Below, piece by piece: positions 1 to 10,030 of a stretch of 64,000 nt of DNA. The translations under genes were made by a program, and so were the position numbers. Source of the stretch: Bacillus sp. JCM 19058 (lineage in GTDB: Bacteria > Bacillota > Bacilli > Bacillales_H > Bacillaceae_D); assembly GCA_001310555.1 (NCBI GenBank), contig BAXO01000012.1, positions 1 through 64,000 of the forward strand, written 5' to 3'. The notes under the pieces are model-generated. The model searched no databases and was not told the origin of the DNA. It saw only the letters and a program-made list of their open reading frames with translations. Numbering within the stretch: position 1 is the first letter of the stretch; each line of letters opens with the position of its first letter.

Positions 1-34
1 ATGAAATTGATTCACTAAGCAATTTAAAACCTAA

Positions 35-72
35 AAAAGTCGAATTCCTGTACGCTCAGGAATTCGACTTTT
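35..72. terminator. Bidirectional intrinsic terminator
   Basis: A perfect 16-bp inverted repeat (35-50 and 57-72) with a six-base loop has an A-run on the left and a T-run on the right, so it can end transcription from both directions. It lies about 40 bp beyond the end of the ECF sigma operon on the minus strand and is its natural terminator. Confidence 0.8.
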
Positions 73-109
73 CTTTTGGCTTGTTCAGCTTTTAAAGCCC
101 CGACTTTTT

Positions 110-743
110 TCATTTACTGCAGAAATGCTGCCCCGATTGTTGCATAAAGGCTAGCACTTTCCAGCCAACAAGTTCATACCTACTCTTCTTTTTATTCAAC
201 AACCGTAACTCTTTTAAACCTTTAGCAGCGTCGTCCATATGCTTGTGGAACCCGTCTCGGTCTGCCATAGCCACTCCCAAATCTATAGCGGTTTCCCAGT
301 GGTAATCACTTTAATACCAGCATTTACGATACCTTTCCCAGCTTCCTCAAGTCTAACCCTAGCCAAACCAGCTAGTGACTCGTTAATCGCATAAACGGTA
401 GTCAGGTATTTTACTACTTTGATTCCAAGCTCCGTTCACTATCCCTTGAATTGATTAAGCTCCCGGTACGCAGCTGTCGCTCGATCCGGTAAGTTTGGAG
501 TTGTAGTCGAAACGCCGCCGCTTGATCTATTCTACGCCGGGAACGTACTATCGACCGATCGATCTGTGCGGACATTCTCTCTATCCAACCCTTGCGTTGT
601 TCGGTTGTTTCAATCTTGAGGATTGAATTTCTGATCACCTCTGCTTCATGCTGCGTTAATTGAGCATTATTTGCCCAAACCAAAAGGTCACACATCAGTT
701 CTTCTCCCTCATTTTCCCATTCCTTGCTTAACTCATCTGCCAT
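110..743 (-). CDS. Unknown soluble protein, third gene of ECF sigma operon (frameshifted)
   Basis: I do not recognise this family. The first 109 codons (743 down to 414) are intact and give a charged, helical protein starting MADELSKEWENEGEELMCDL. The frame then shifts near 420-430 and again near 290-300. Across these shifts coding potential continues as a helical, Lys/Arg/Glu-rich tail of about 100 residues to a TGA at 110-112, giving roughly 210 residues in total. No signal peptide or membrane segment is visible. Its ATG lies inside the 3' end of the sigma factor gene, so translation is probably coupled. Its position in the operon suggests a partner or target of the sigma factor, but there is no sequence evidence that it is an anti-sigma factor. 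The two frame breaks resemble the single-base errors seen elsewhere in the window. Confidence 0.55.
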
Positions 744-1286
744 AGGTTGCTCCTTTCCCTTGTGCTCGTGCCAACTCCTGCCGTAGTAGCTTACGTGCCC
801 TACTAAGCTTATACCTCACAGTTCCGGCCGTATATCGAGAAGCTCCCCGATTTCCGTACTATTCATTTGTCCAACGAACTGCAGCGTTAGCACGCGGTGC
901 AACTCCTTTGGAAGCTGTAATATGGCTTGCTCTATAGTAAGAAGTTGATCCTTCGTATCGAAGATTTCCTCAGCAGAGCGAGATGCTGCCCGATTCGCGA
1001 CTGCTTCCGCTGCTTTTATTCTCTCTTGCGCCCTGTTCTGTGTAGAACGTCGCCGATAATGATCGATAACTAAGTTTTTCGCAATGCGATAGATCCAGTA
1101 TCGAGATTTGTTAAGCCCCAGCTCGGAGCCGACATGGATTTGATTCCATACACGCAGGAACGCTTCCTGCAGCAAATCTTTGGCAGTCTCACGATGATTG
1201 ACGTGCACCAGGAGGTAGGCAAAGACTACGCGATGATATTCACTATACAATTGATTGAAAAACGCCTCACGTTGAGGGTCATTCAT
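733..1286 (-). CDS. ECF-type RNA polymerase sigma factor (frameshifted at 3' end)
   Basis: This is a sigma-70 family factor of the extracytoplasmic type, about 184 residues. Region 2 is clear, with HRETAKDLLQEAFLRVW and then the -10 recognition stretch SRYWIYRIAKNLVIDHYRR. Region 4 follows with LPKELHRVLTLQFVGQMNS and an EIGELLDI helix. One G appears to be missing near 827, where ccggaact should be ccgggaact; restoring it yields the expected GTVRYKLSRARKLLRQEL recognition helix and a TGA at 733-735, inside the next gene. I chose the ATG at 1286 because it begins MNDPQREAFFNQLYSEYHR, the family's usual start, and overlaps the upstream stop as ATGAATGA. It would direct polymerase to a small regulon. 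No transmembrane anti-sigma factor is adjacent, so control may run through the cytoplasmic neighbours. Confidence 0.85.
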
Positions 1287-2001
1287 GAGACACAGCTTCA
1301 AAGTCTTGCATAGCGCGAATATCGCCATACTTCAGTGTCGTAAGTGTGAGTAAAAGCGCAGCCTGCTTCCTGTTTGCTGTCTGAATACTCCCCCATAAAT
1401 AGACTTCAGACACCTTCTCTTGTAGCAACTCCAAAGGGACATCGGCCTCAATAACAAAGTCCCCCCTCAGAAACATGGTCACAGGCTGTTTTAAGTATGC
1501 GAAGAATTCTCGACCGAAAAGATCGTCTCCCGAAAACATTCTAGGCTCATGGGTGTAGAGGAATAGCTCCCCGTATAACTGGGAGAGCGAAGCTGTCAGT
1601 TCATGCTCGCACTCCTTCGGGGCAAAAATCTCTCCAGTGAGAATCAAGGATTTATACCCGACCTTCTGAAAAGGAGATGTAATCATAAGCCCACCGGCGA
1701 CAATCAGCGTCTCATCAGGATTTCCGTTGGCATTCTCTAAGAATTCGCCTCGCAGCTTCAGATCTCCAGTCAGAAGCTTCACTTTCATTTCTGCAGGTAT
1801 GGTCACAATGCTTCCTACATGGTGCATCGGGATGTTGGAAATACTTCCATCGAGCTGCTCCGAGACAAGGATTGTGCCAACATGCGAGATTTCTGTCACA
1901 TTTGCAAGCTCTTCGACAGACCGTAGATGGCGGAGATCCAATAGGCCAAGATGCGTGATTTTCCCATGCTTGATCATATCGTTCGTTTGAATTTCACTCA
2001 T
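1279..2001 (-). CDS. Predicted beta-structured protein, first gene of ECF sigma operon
   Basis: This is an intact 240-residue ORF of a family I do not recognise. It has no signal peptide, membrane span or known catalytic motif. Short beta-strand-like units recur (ISHVGTILVSE, MHHVGSIVTIP, VKLLTGDLKLRGEF, TLIVAGGLMITSP, SLILTGEIFAP, VTMFLRGDFVIEADV, VSEVYLWGSIQT), with glycine at turns and alternating hydrophobics. This is the pattern of a right-handed beta-helix or bactofilin-like fold. It ends eight bases into the sigma factor gene, so the two are coupled. A cytoplasmic scaffold or sensor that controls the sigma factor is one inference; a structural product co-regulated with it is another. 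The fold call is by eye. Confidence 0.6.
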   Translation of the reverse strand: MSEIQTNDMIKHGKITHLGLLDLRHLRSVEELANVTEISHVGTILVSEQLDGSISNIPMHHVGSIVTIPAEMKVKLLTGDLKLRGEFLENANGNPDETLIVAGGLMITSPFQKVGYKSLILTGEIFAPKECEHELTASLSQLYGELFLYTHEPRMFSGDDLFGREFFAYLKQPVTMFLRGDFVIEADVPLELLQEKVSEVYLWGSIQTANRKQAALLLTLTTLKYGDIRAMQDFEAVSHE

Positions 2002-2369
2002 TTCGTTTCACCCTCTCAAATGGTTTCACCCTATAAGACGCATCTCGGTGTGAAGTGTTGGGATTTTGAGTTATTATATCTGGCAACTACGCTTATTTTC
2101 CAAGCAATCCATCTCTTTTTTTTCGGATGAAACTACTTTGATCGTCAGAGTAGTACTTGCAAACCAATTTTCAATAAAAAACTCTCGGTTCATGGTAGCA
2201 AAAGCAAAAATCGTCTCTATCTTAACTTTAACTCTTTTATTCATCTAGCATTACAGTGTCGCACGACTAATTTTAACAATTTTCACCGCCGCTATATTGG
2301 TTTGATTGCTTTTGCTATTTCTCAACACCACGCTTTTCTTACGGCTCACTTATGACTTCTTCTATAAGA

Positions 2370-2396
2370 AAAAAGGGTAGCGATTGCCACCCTTAA
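2370..2396 (-). terminator. Intrinsic terminator of the ydhG-like gene
   Basis: On the minus strand aagggtggc, a short loop and gctaccctt form a nine-bp stem with one G-T pair, followed by a run of T. It lies about 80 bp after the frame-corrected stop of the YdhG/Fra gene. Between this and 2002 I see no convincing gene; a 60-codon plus-strand ORF at 2066-2248 has no ribosome binding site or recognisable product. Confidence 0.6.
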
Positions 2397-2475
2397 TAAT
2401 CAGATTATTAGCTTCGAGAACGCTTATCAAATCCTAAAACTAAAGCAACCATTAAAAGTGGCTGCTACGTTGTAA

Positions 2476-2846
2476 TTATTTTCGCCAAAAAGTTGTGTAG
2501 TCCGCCTTATCCATAATATTAAACTCGATCATTTTCTCAAGTAATGAGAAATCAACCGGACTATTCCACTTAATACGGACCAACTGCTTGGTGTGGTCAT
2601 AGCCAGCCTGTACAATTGCATCAGAAAAATGGATAATCCCTGCCTTTCAGGGGAAACAGCTAAATGTTGTTTGGATACGCTAAAGCCAATAATAAATGTA
2701 CCATGATCGGTAAACATAGGCTGATTCCACGCAATTTTTGGCATTAAATTTGGAAATTTCTTAGTTACCCAAGCCAAAACCTCTTCCGTTCGGGCCCGAT
2801 GTTGCGGGTGCTCAATACCTGCTAAATATTCTGCAAAGGTTTCCAT
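2476..2846 (-). CDS. ydhG: YdhG/Fra-type DUF1801 protein (frameshifted)
   Basis: This is a small DUF1801 protein of the YdhG/Fra type, which in Bacillus subtilis has been proposed as an intracellular iron chaperone (frataxin-like fold). The N-terminus [17 protein letters not shown], the central [20 protein letters not shown] and LAVSPE are characteristic. One base is lost or gained near 2645. After correction the protein continues through [19 protein letters not shown] and [20 protein letters not shown] to a TAA at 2476, about 123 residues, the normal family length. It is monocistronic, with a promoter-like sequence about 110 bp upstream and a terminator downstream. The family call is secure; the iron role is only literature for the homologue. 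Confidence 0.8.
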
Positions 2847-2957
2847 GTTGTTCCCTCCTAAAATAAAAATTATGACGGTTGGAGAAGTTCCTCAAACCCG
2901 ATCTCTGGCAAGTTCTCATCCTATCTATTTGTCTCTTCCGTGCCTTTAGTGGTTTCT

Positions 2958-2987
2958 ATCTTATCAGCATTCGTTTAGCGTTTGCAA
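2958..2987 (-). promoter_or_regulatory. Putative sigma-A promoter of ydhG
   Basis: On the minus strand TTGCAA is followed after 18 bases by TAAGAT, which gives an untranslated leader of roughly 105 bases. The fit to consensus is moderate and there is no other support. Confidence 0.35.
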
Positions 2988-3230
2988 GTTCTTGAAATAA
3001 CATATACCGCCAATTGTTAACGTGATACAAGCATACACTCGTATAAGACATAATGTCCAGCACACCTATCGACATCAGTTATTGCCCATTATGATTAGTA
3101 TGCTTTGATTTGGAGGCTTTCTTGCAGTCGATACGATTTATCGAACACTCGATAGTTGGTTAATCATCATTGCGTTTATTGTTCTTTCTTTAGACAATCG
3201 TGCAGATTTTGAATAAGTGCATACTAGGAT

Positions 3231-3248
3231 TTCAGACCCAAGTCTGAA
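3231..3248. promoter_or_regulatory. Inverted repeat upstream of the CPBP protease gene
   Basis: ttcagac-ccaa-gtctgaa is a perfect seven-bp inverted repeat. It sits about 20 bp upstream of a TATAAT box (near 3269) that could serve the CPBP gene. It is placed like an operator, but the regulator is unknown. The rest of 2988-3300 shows nothing I can support. Confidence 0.3.
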
Positions 3249-3308
3249 GAATTTAAGTTTAAATTATACTATAATTTAACTATTGCAATTAAGGGGTGGT
3301 TTCTTATT

Positions 3309-4116
3309 AAAAAGAAACAGGAATTAAAACGGCCATTGCTAAGCTTCGTGATCTTAACTTATGTAATATTTTTTGTGCTTTTTATGATTATCGGTATAAG
3401 TATAATGTTAGGCGCACCAGATAGTGTAACAAACATTTTGCAAATCATTGCTGCATGGTCGTCAACCTTTGCATTTATGATATTATTTAAAAAAAATTTA
3501 TCCGGGTTTAAGGTTCGTCGATTTTGTCAAACAGCAATTTGCTCCAAGACTTAAGTTTTCGGTTCTAAGCACGATAGTCATGATTCAAGTGATCATCATC
3601 GCTGTGGCAATATTGCTGCTAGCATATACAAACGATGCTCAAAATTTAGCATTATCTTTTACAAGTCTTGGGCCATTGTTCCTCGCATTTCTAGATCATT
3701 TAGTAAGAGGACCTACAGGTGAAGAGTTAGGTTGGAGAGGATATGCCTTAAACGAATTGCAAAAACGATACTCTCCTTTGAGGTCTGCCCTAATAGTAGG
3801 AATTTTATGGGGGTTTTGGCACACTCCACTTTGGTTTGCTTCGGGTTATGCCGGTTTGAATTTGATCAAGTACATTGTGCTTTTTATGATTGGCATTCTA
3901 TCTTTCTCAATTATTGTGACGTTGTTCTACAATCTCAATAAGAACCTAATAATCCCGATTGTCGTTCATCAAATATTTAACTTTTCTCTTGTATTGGTTA
4001 AAGGAGATTTATTAGACATTTTAGTATATGTGATGCTTTCTTATTTTGTTGTCGCGATACTATTAATTGTTATAAATCCTAAGGAAATTCTATACAAAAA
4101 AAGCATCAGGATATAA
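3309..4116 (+). CDS. CPBP family intramembrane metalloprotease (frameshifted)
   Basis: This is a polytopic membrane protein of the CAAX-protease/bacteriocin-processing (Abi) family. The signature is in order: EELGWRGY (the EExxxR motif), FWHTPLW (FxxxH) and a late VHQIFN histidine motif, all within predicted membrane helices. The frame breaks near 3510, where GFK should run into a segment reading RFVDFVKQQFAPRLKFSVLS before MIQVIII; the corrected protein is about 265 residues, normal for the family. The start is uncertain: coding similarity begins around 3309, right after an AAGGGGTGG Shine-Dalgarno, but without an ATG, so another base may be missing. The first ATG in frame (3336) would delete the usual charged N-terminus. 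The substrate is unknown. Confidence 0.75.
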
Positions 4117-4253
4117 ATAACGTAATGATCAGGATTCAGAGAATTTTTAATCAGGGATGAATAGAACAATAATGAACAGGATGGAGCCGTTGTATAAGGT
4201 CTTTATCAAATAAGGGAGGCTAGTCCCCGAATAAACAGTATCCGTTGTGCGAA

Positions 4254-4298
4254 AAAAAAGATTCAAGCCATGGGAAAGCTCTCCTTCCCATGGCTTGA
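4254..4298 (-). terminator. Intrinsic terminator of the GH2 gene
   Basis: A perfect 14-bp inverted repeat (4263-4276 with 4285-4298) is followed on the minus strand by a long T-run. It lies directly after the stop codon of the glycoside hydrolase gene. Confidence 0.85.
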
Positions 4299-4303
4299 TC
4301 AGC

Positions 4304-6026
4304 CTACTCCTCTTCAATTGCGGCTTTCTGCGTATTGATGGCGCGAATGATCGCAGGGTCAAATTTCGGCTCCCTCTCGTACGTGTAGAGCCCGTTTACC
4401 TCCTGTTCAATATCATAAAGCTGTGTATAGCAGAACGCACAAATGCCATTATTTTTAAGCAATGCTTCCGTCAAGCCTTTATAGCGCTCTAAAAACTCCT
4501 CCTCAGAGCTCGGCCTCTCGCCGTAGCCCCAGCCCTCCTGAGCGCCAACCTGCCACCAGATCCCTCCGTACTCACTGACGAAATATGGCTGTCCTTCATA
4601 GCGCTGCCGATCGCTAAACGTAACATAAGGCTCACCACCGTCGTTCATTGCCTTGAACTTTTCCGCGAAGCGCTCGACGTCCTGCTCATAATCATGGATA
4701 TCAAAAATATCGGTGACGACATGGAAATTTCCGCTCGTATCAATGACCGGTCGTGTTTTGTCAAGCGCCTTCGTCACCTCATACGTAATGCGCAGCACCT
4801 CATCATTTTGCCGGGTTCCATTCCGATCCCACGTCTCATTAAACGGACACCATCCGATAAGTGCCGGACTGTTAAAGTCGCGCTCTACTGCTTCCATCCA
4901 TTCCGGTAGAAACCGTTCCAGCCCTTTAGCACCCGTAATATCCAAGCCCCAGTTGCCGTGCTCTCCCCAAACGAGATAGCCCATCATATCGGCCCAATAC
5001 AGGAAGCGCGGCTCAAAGATTTTTTCATGCAATCTCGCCCCGTTAAAGCCTAACTCCATCGATAGCTCGATATCCTTTCGCAGCGCCTCGTCTGTAGGTG
5101 CTGTATAGATACCATCGGGATAAAAGCCTTGATCGAGGACTAGACGCTGAAATACAGGCTTTTCATTAATGAGAATCGCTCGATCACGAATCGATACCGT
5201 TCTCAGGCCAACATAGCTCGATACTTCATCTATCGTCTGTCCACCTTGCTTTAAAGAAATTTCGAGGTCATATATTTCCGGCTTGCCCGCTCCCAAAGAT
5301 GGACTTCAGAGAGAGTCACTGCTCCTTGAGCGTGGTTTCCATGTACGTGAAACGTTTCCGTTCCGACCTCTTTCTTCTGATAAAATGCTTTAATTTCAAC
5401 CTCCAAATTAGCAGCGCTGCCATCAATGTCCAATTCTACATGGACCGCACTGTCCTTGGGATTCGCCACATATTTTGCTCGCTTCAGATAGCTTTCAGAC
5501 ACTGCCTCAAGCCAGACCGTTTGCCAAATTCCTGTCGTCCTCGTGTAATCACAGCCGACAGAGTAAAACGCCCCGCTCTGCTTTCCTCTCGGCTGCAGCC
5601 TGAACGGACGTCGTCCTCTGCATATACGACGAGCGTATTGCTCCCTTGCTTCACCTCTTGGCTAATATCGATAGTAAAAGGAGTATAGCCGCCTTGGTGT
5701 GTCCCGACCGTTTGACCGTTCACCCAAACCTCAGCCGCATAATCAACGGCACCAAAATGAAGGAGGATCCTTTTCCCGTCCCAATCCGGCGACAGCTCAA
5801 ACTCCCTTTTATACCAGACAGCCGCCATAAAATCCTTATGGCCAACACCAGACAGTTCGCTTTCCGGACAAAACGGAACGACAATGGTTCCATCTAATTT
5901 GTCCGCTTGATAACGCTTTCTTTCTTTACCGCTTTTGCCGTGATCGATTTCAAATTCCCATTCCCCGTTTAAATTTTGCCACTCGTTTCTTACAAACTGC
6001 GGCCTCGGATGCTCTGCTCTCAACAT
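4304..6026 (-). CDS. Glycoside hydrolase family 2 (beta-galactosidase/beta-glucuronidase type; frameshifted)
   Basis: This is a GH2 exo-glycosidase of about 575 residues. The N-terminal sugar-binding (jelly-roll) domain is clear, with NLNGEWEFEID, VWYKREFELS, LLHFGAVDYAAEVWVNG and GGYTPFTIDIS. The central immunoglobulin-like domain follows, then a TIM barrel with the acid/base motif PFNETWD and the nucleophile region VSEYGG. Single-base breaks at about 5575 and 5293 split the reading frame; across each one the family sequence resumes (QPRGKQSGAFYSVGCDYT after the first, GKPEIYDLEI after the second). No signal peptide is present, so it is intracellular. It is divergent from an ArsR-type regulator (6296) that may control it. 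Substrate cannot be decided between galactoside, glucuronide and related sugars. Confidence 0.85.
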
Positions 6027-6295
6027 ACGATCTCTCCTCTATAAAAAAATTTTTGCTTTTAAGTGAAATGGCTCGTAACGCTGCCATCACACCTCCTTTT
6101 CGCCAATGTGTACTTTCTAGTTCAATGAGCCCCTGCTATTTCGATGCGATCGTACCATAAGCTCAAGCTATTTTAAACAGCCGTATTCTTTTGTATTGAA
6201 AATGTTACAAAATTCACTTTCTCGTCTATTTTTAGCGGCAGCTATTTTATTTTTGAGCGATTTGATGTACTTTTAAGTAAAGGGAGTGTGAAACG

Positions 6296-7204
6296 ATGCA
6301 AATTGAGTATTCCGCTGAAAACCTAGCCGTTTTGGAAGCGTTAAGCAGTGAAACACGAATTAAAATTGTCGAATTGCTGTCCAAACAAGAAATGAACATT
6401 AAAGAGCTAAGTGCTGCCCTTGGGATTACTAACTCAATCGTGACCCGGCATATCCGCAAGCTAGAGCAAGCAAATATTATTAAAACGAAGCACGTCGCCG
6501 GCAAATCCGGCCTACAAAAAAATTTCCTACATGGCTATCGAAAGCGTTGAAATCCTTTTTCCTGAAAAATTTTTCCTGAATACAAATTAAAAGAGGTTTC
6601 CTTACCGGTCGGACTGTATACGGACTGCGCTGTCAAACCGACGTGCGGGATTGCCACCTCAAAAGGGTTAGTCGGGATGGATGAGCCGAAGGTTTTTATG
6701 GATTCCAGGCGGGTCGATGCCAGTCTAATCTGGCTTTCTAAAGGCTTCGTCGAATATAAGCTACCGAACCCGTTAAGCGCAAACGAGCAAATCGAGTATA
6801 TCGAAATAACGATGGAAATCGCTTCGGAATTTCCTACGTCCAATAACAATTGGCCTTCTGACATCACGTTCACTCTGAACAATAAACAATTAGGCATCTG
6901 GACCTGTCCGGGCAATTTCTCAGACATTAGAGGGAAGTTCACACCAGACTGGTGGCATGAATCAGCGAGTCAATACGGATTGCTCAAGCATTTGCGCATC
7001 TCAAAATACGATACAGCGATCGACGGACAGAGAATCTCTCAGGAAAATATAAACACGCTCGACATCGAAAGGGATGTCTTTACGTTCCGGATTGCTGCTT
7101 ACGAGCATAGTGAAAACGCCGGAGGATTGACCTTATTTGGCAAGGGCTTCGGAAATTGGGACAAGCATATCGAGTGGAAGTTTTACTATTCTGAAAGGAA
7201 ATAA
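6296..7204 (+). CDS. ArsR-type HTH regulator with large C-terminal ligand domain (frameshifted)
   Basis: A winged-helix ArsR-type N-terminus (LEALSSETRIKIVELLSKQ, then IKELSAALGITNSIVTRHIR) is followed, after a one-base break in an A-run near 6515, by about 225 residues of unrelated sequence. That C-terminal part is rich in beta strands and aromatics (MDEPKVFMDSRRVDASLIW, NNWPSDITFTLNNKQLGIW, ANINNT-like DIERD turns, GGLTLFGKGFGNWDKHIEW). It looks like a carbohydrate- or small-ligand-binding domain, not a metal site; typical ArsR cysteines are absent. Total length is about 302 residues. It is divergent from the GH2 gene across about 270 bp, which suggests a sugar-responsive regulator of that gene. 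The DNA-binding half is confident, the sensor role inferred. Confidence 0.75.
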
Positions 7205-7370
7205 GATGTATAGGCAAAGTGGTAGACAGCCATTGAGCGAAAGGGACTTCGGAACGATGAAGCCCCTGAAGTCGCATTCTTCGAGCAAGACATGCGGCTT
7301 TCTTAAGAAATAGGGTCGTCTTTAGCAGCAATCGAAACTTCAGATTCGATTGCTCGCGCTCATGCACGAG

Positions 7371-7855
7371 CTACTGAAGTAAATGTTCAGTTGAATTTTC
7401 TACTGTGAGTTTCCAGCTACCGTCAACTACTTTTGGTTCATACTTGTATTCGCGATAGGGAACACCTTATTTTGATTTGACCATTTTTTCCCTTTCAAAA
7501 TGTGATAAATAATATTGATCACACCACCGTGCGTCACGATTAAAGTGTCTTTTTGCTCGCTTTTTTTCAAGCTATCCTCGCACACTCCTTTCAAATGTCC
7601 TTTTGATTCGATCGAAATTTTCAATTGGACTTTCTCCTCCAGGGTATCTTTCGTCCATCCTCAAACGATTAAAATACAGCCCCGGCTATTTTTCATTTGC
7701 TTCATCATTTGGCATTCCAGCTAACACACCATTATTTGTTTCTCTCCAGAGCCCCTCGATTGCTGAATTCCTTCCTCAATCAGTCCCCTTTGGCTCCATC
7801 CTCCACGAAATCCTTCCTAACCCTTTCCGTGACGTACTAAGTAGATATTCGTCAT
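7371..7855 (-). pseudogene. Histidine phosphatase (phosphoglycerate mutase-like), multiply frameshifted
   Basis: The catalytic N-terminus reads MTNIYLVRHGK, the RHG phosphohistidine motif, followed in other frames by GGWSQRGLIEEG, GLYFNRLRMDERYPGGESP and finally DTLIVTHGGVINIIYHIL, which supplies the second catalytic histidine. The C-terminus EPKVVDGSWKLTVEN ends at a TAG at 7371. At least four breaks, including an in-frame TAG directly after RHGKG, interrupt about 160 codons. That density is higher than in the essential genes of the window, so this may be a true decaying gene, though sequence error contributes. Such phosphatases act on varied phosphate esters, and the substrate is unknown. 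Confidence 0.65.
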
Positions 7856-7904
7856 GTCATCCTCCCTTTTCAAAATCGCATGGTCACGCTCTTGCACGTG
7901 TAAG

Positions 7905-7930
7905 CCGCCAAGTGTGCGCACACTTGGCGG
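7905..7930. repeat. 26-bp perfect palindrome after the solute-binding protein gene
   Basis: ccgccaagtgtgc followed directly by its reverse complement forms a 26-bp perfect palindrome ten bases beyond the stop codon of the lipoprotein gene. A T-run does not follow on either strand, so it is either an atypical terminator, an mRNA-end stabilising hairpin or a protein-binding palindrome. Confidence 0.6.
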
Positions 7931-7940
7931 ATGGAAATGG

Positions 7941-9223
7941 TTAGCCTTCAATCCAGCTTTTCTGATCTTCAATAACCGCCTTAACTTTATCCTCGTACTC
8001 AGTTAATATCTCATTGATGCTGCGGCTTCCTGACGACAGCTCCTCGATAATCTCGGCTCGAAATTCATCGAGGACATTATCGTAAATCGAACGCCTTTCA
8101 GGTCCACCATTATACTCGTTATAAAAAAAAGGCACCCGTATTTTTATCGGCCATACTTGGCTCATTGGCGTAGATTTGCTTTTTAATTTCCTCATCAGAT
8201 AACGGCGTACTCAGTCCATCCCGCACTCGTTCCGTCTGAAATTCGTCTGACAGGAGGTAAGCTAACACTTGAAAAGCCTCATCCTCATGCTTAGTAGTCG
8301 AAGCAATCCCAAACGCCGCACCACCTTGAACCGGGTTGACCCCACGTCGATCTTCAAAGACAGGCCATGAAACCATATCCCAGGTCAGGCTTCCTTCGCT
8401 TTCTGCATCGATTAGCGGACCCACGGATTTATATCGTGCCGACATCGCTGTATGCCCGCTTTGCACCCATTCAGGGTCAGCATTCCCGGGAATTTGATGC
8501 ATCTCACGAAACATCTCAAACCCTTCCCTCACCCCAGAGGAGCTAGAGAATATCGGCTCATCCGTATCCGGATCGATATAATTGACATCGTACGCTTCAC
8601 CAGGAAAGAAAGGATTCCACATTTCAAGTCCTTGATACTGAGTCCCGCCTTCCTCTCGTTAATTGCCTTGCCAGATCAAGCACCTCATTCCAAGTCATCC
8701 CATCCGTCGGATACTCGACGCCGAACAAATCAAAAATGTCTTTATTGTAATAAAGGGCCAAAAGATCCGGTTCATACGGCAGCATAAATAATTCTTGATT
8801 CGGTGCATAGGAACGAATACGCGACAATAACCCCGGTTCGATCCGATTCAAATCGAATTCGTGTTTTTCAATTAATGGATCGAGATCGTAGGCTAATTGC
8901 GACTCCATATAAACCGGGAGTCGATAGGCATTATAGGTTGAAATAATGTCGGGATGTACTTGTGCTGCCAGCATTTCCTGCAAGTTCTCCCGCTCGCTCG
9001 GCGCATGATAAATTTCAATTGTAATGTGCGGAAACTTTTCCTCAATAGCTTCCTTTTCATACTCAAACCGTGACGGAGCATTCGCCGCCCAAATTAATGT
9101 AACCTCTTCAGCTTCTACTTCCGCTGTCTCTTCCCCTTCAGGTTCCCCCTCGCTCTCCGTAGAACACCCAATAACCAGCAGCAATAAAATTGGTATACTC
9201 AAGAATCCAGAAATTCTTTTCAT
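7941..9223 (-). CDS. Extracellular sugar-binding lipoprotein, ABC type, orphan (frameshifted)
   Basis: This is a family 1-type extracellular solute-binding protein of about 428 residues. It has a lipoprotein signal (MKRISGFLSIPILLLLVIGC, lipobox VIGC) and an acidic linker. The mature fold follows: LIWAANAPSRFEYEKEAIEE, then HPDIISTYNAYRLPVYME, ELFMLPYEPDLLALYYNKD, IFDLFGVEYP and AAFGIASTTKHEDEAFQVL. Breaks lie at about 8645 and in the A-run near 8128. It would be anchored outside the membrane and hand sugars to a permease, but no permease or ATPase gene is next to it. A related lipoprotein lies at 47808-49143. Proximity to the GH2 gene suggests a glycoside substrate, which is inference. Confidence 0.85.
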
Positions 9224-9786
9224 TTCCTCCTCCTCCCAAGTGATCCAATATGTTTAAAGATATTCCCGCTAGTTGAATTACATGTCTGCAGTATTGAACG
9301 ATTGTTGTTAGCTCGCAATTCAAACTAGATGGAGGCGCTCAGTTTTTCTCCCAGTTTCCACCCATGTCGAACCTTCTTTGTCTGTTCATACGATTCTCTT
9401 CCGTTTTCAGTTTTCAAGTCTGCTTGGAACAATAAGCTGCGAGACTCATTCCATCGATCTCAAGCCAAACCAGCCAACGTTCTGAAGCTTTACATGGTTG
9501 ACCGTTTCAAGCCTCCCTTCAGCTGTATGGTACTCCCTCTATTTTTTCTTAAACTATTCTCCAATAAGCTCTTTATACCTTCTCATATATAAATATATAT
9601 CAATATACTAACCGATTAACTTATGCTGAAGAGATCAAAAGCATAGGGCGTCCGCTTAGGAACGGACGAACTGGGCGACATCGGTGGGGGTAAAGGAATC
9701 AGAGATGGAATTGCCTAATCGGACAGAGACGAAGGAGGCTAGCTCGGAGCTGGACGGGGTTTGCTTGAAGTCATCGCGCTATAGCC

Positions 9787-9816
9787 AAAAAAAATAGGCC
9801 CCCGGGGAACGGGGCC
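9787..9816 (-). terminator. GC-rich intrinsic terminator
   Basis: On the minus strand ggcccc and ggggcc flank a short loop, and eight T follow. It could end transcripts arriving from the TSUP gene, which stops 215 bp upstream. The 800-bp stretch 9224-10030 otherwise holds no supportable gene. A minus-strand open stretch at about 9656-9760 could encode part of a lost protein, but I cannot identify it. Confidence 0.6.
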
Positions 9817-10012
9817 ACAATAAATGGAACGTATGACATTCGATAACAGGTAGCACAGCTCATTGATTTGATTGCAAAGGAGAGGGTAGTCTTAATGTAT
9901 TATTGGAGCCTTTGTAAATCGGAAAGTCAATGCTTAATCTCTACCCTCTTACCCTCAGTCTCCCATCACCGTATAACAGTTTTCGTAAAATATTTCTATG
10001 TACGATTAAAAT

Positions 10013-10030
10013 TGAAACGGATACGTTTCA
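10013..10030 (-). terminator. Small hairpin directly after the TSUP gene
   Basis: tgaaacg-gata-cgtttca is a seven-bp hairpin that abuts the TAA of the permease gene. On the minus strand it is followed by attttaat, a weak U-tract. A modest terminator is the simplest reading. Confidence 0.4.

Noticed and set aside
2066..2248. 60-codon plus-strand ORF between the ECF operon and ydhG
   Set aside because: No ribosome binding site, low-complexity hydrophobic translation and no recognisable product; likely chance.
9656..9760. Minus-strand open stretch encoding SFVSVRLGNSISDSF-like sequence
   Set aside because: Protein-like but short, without start or ribosome site, and not identifiable; could be a remnant but not supportable as a gene.
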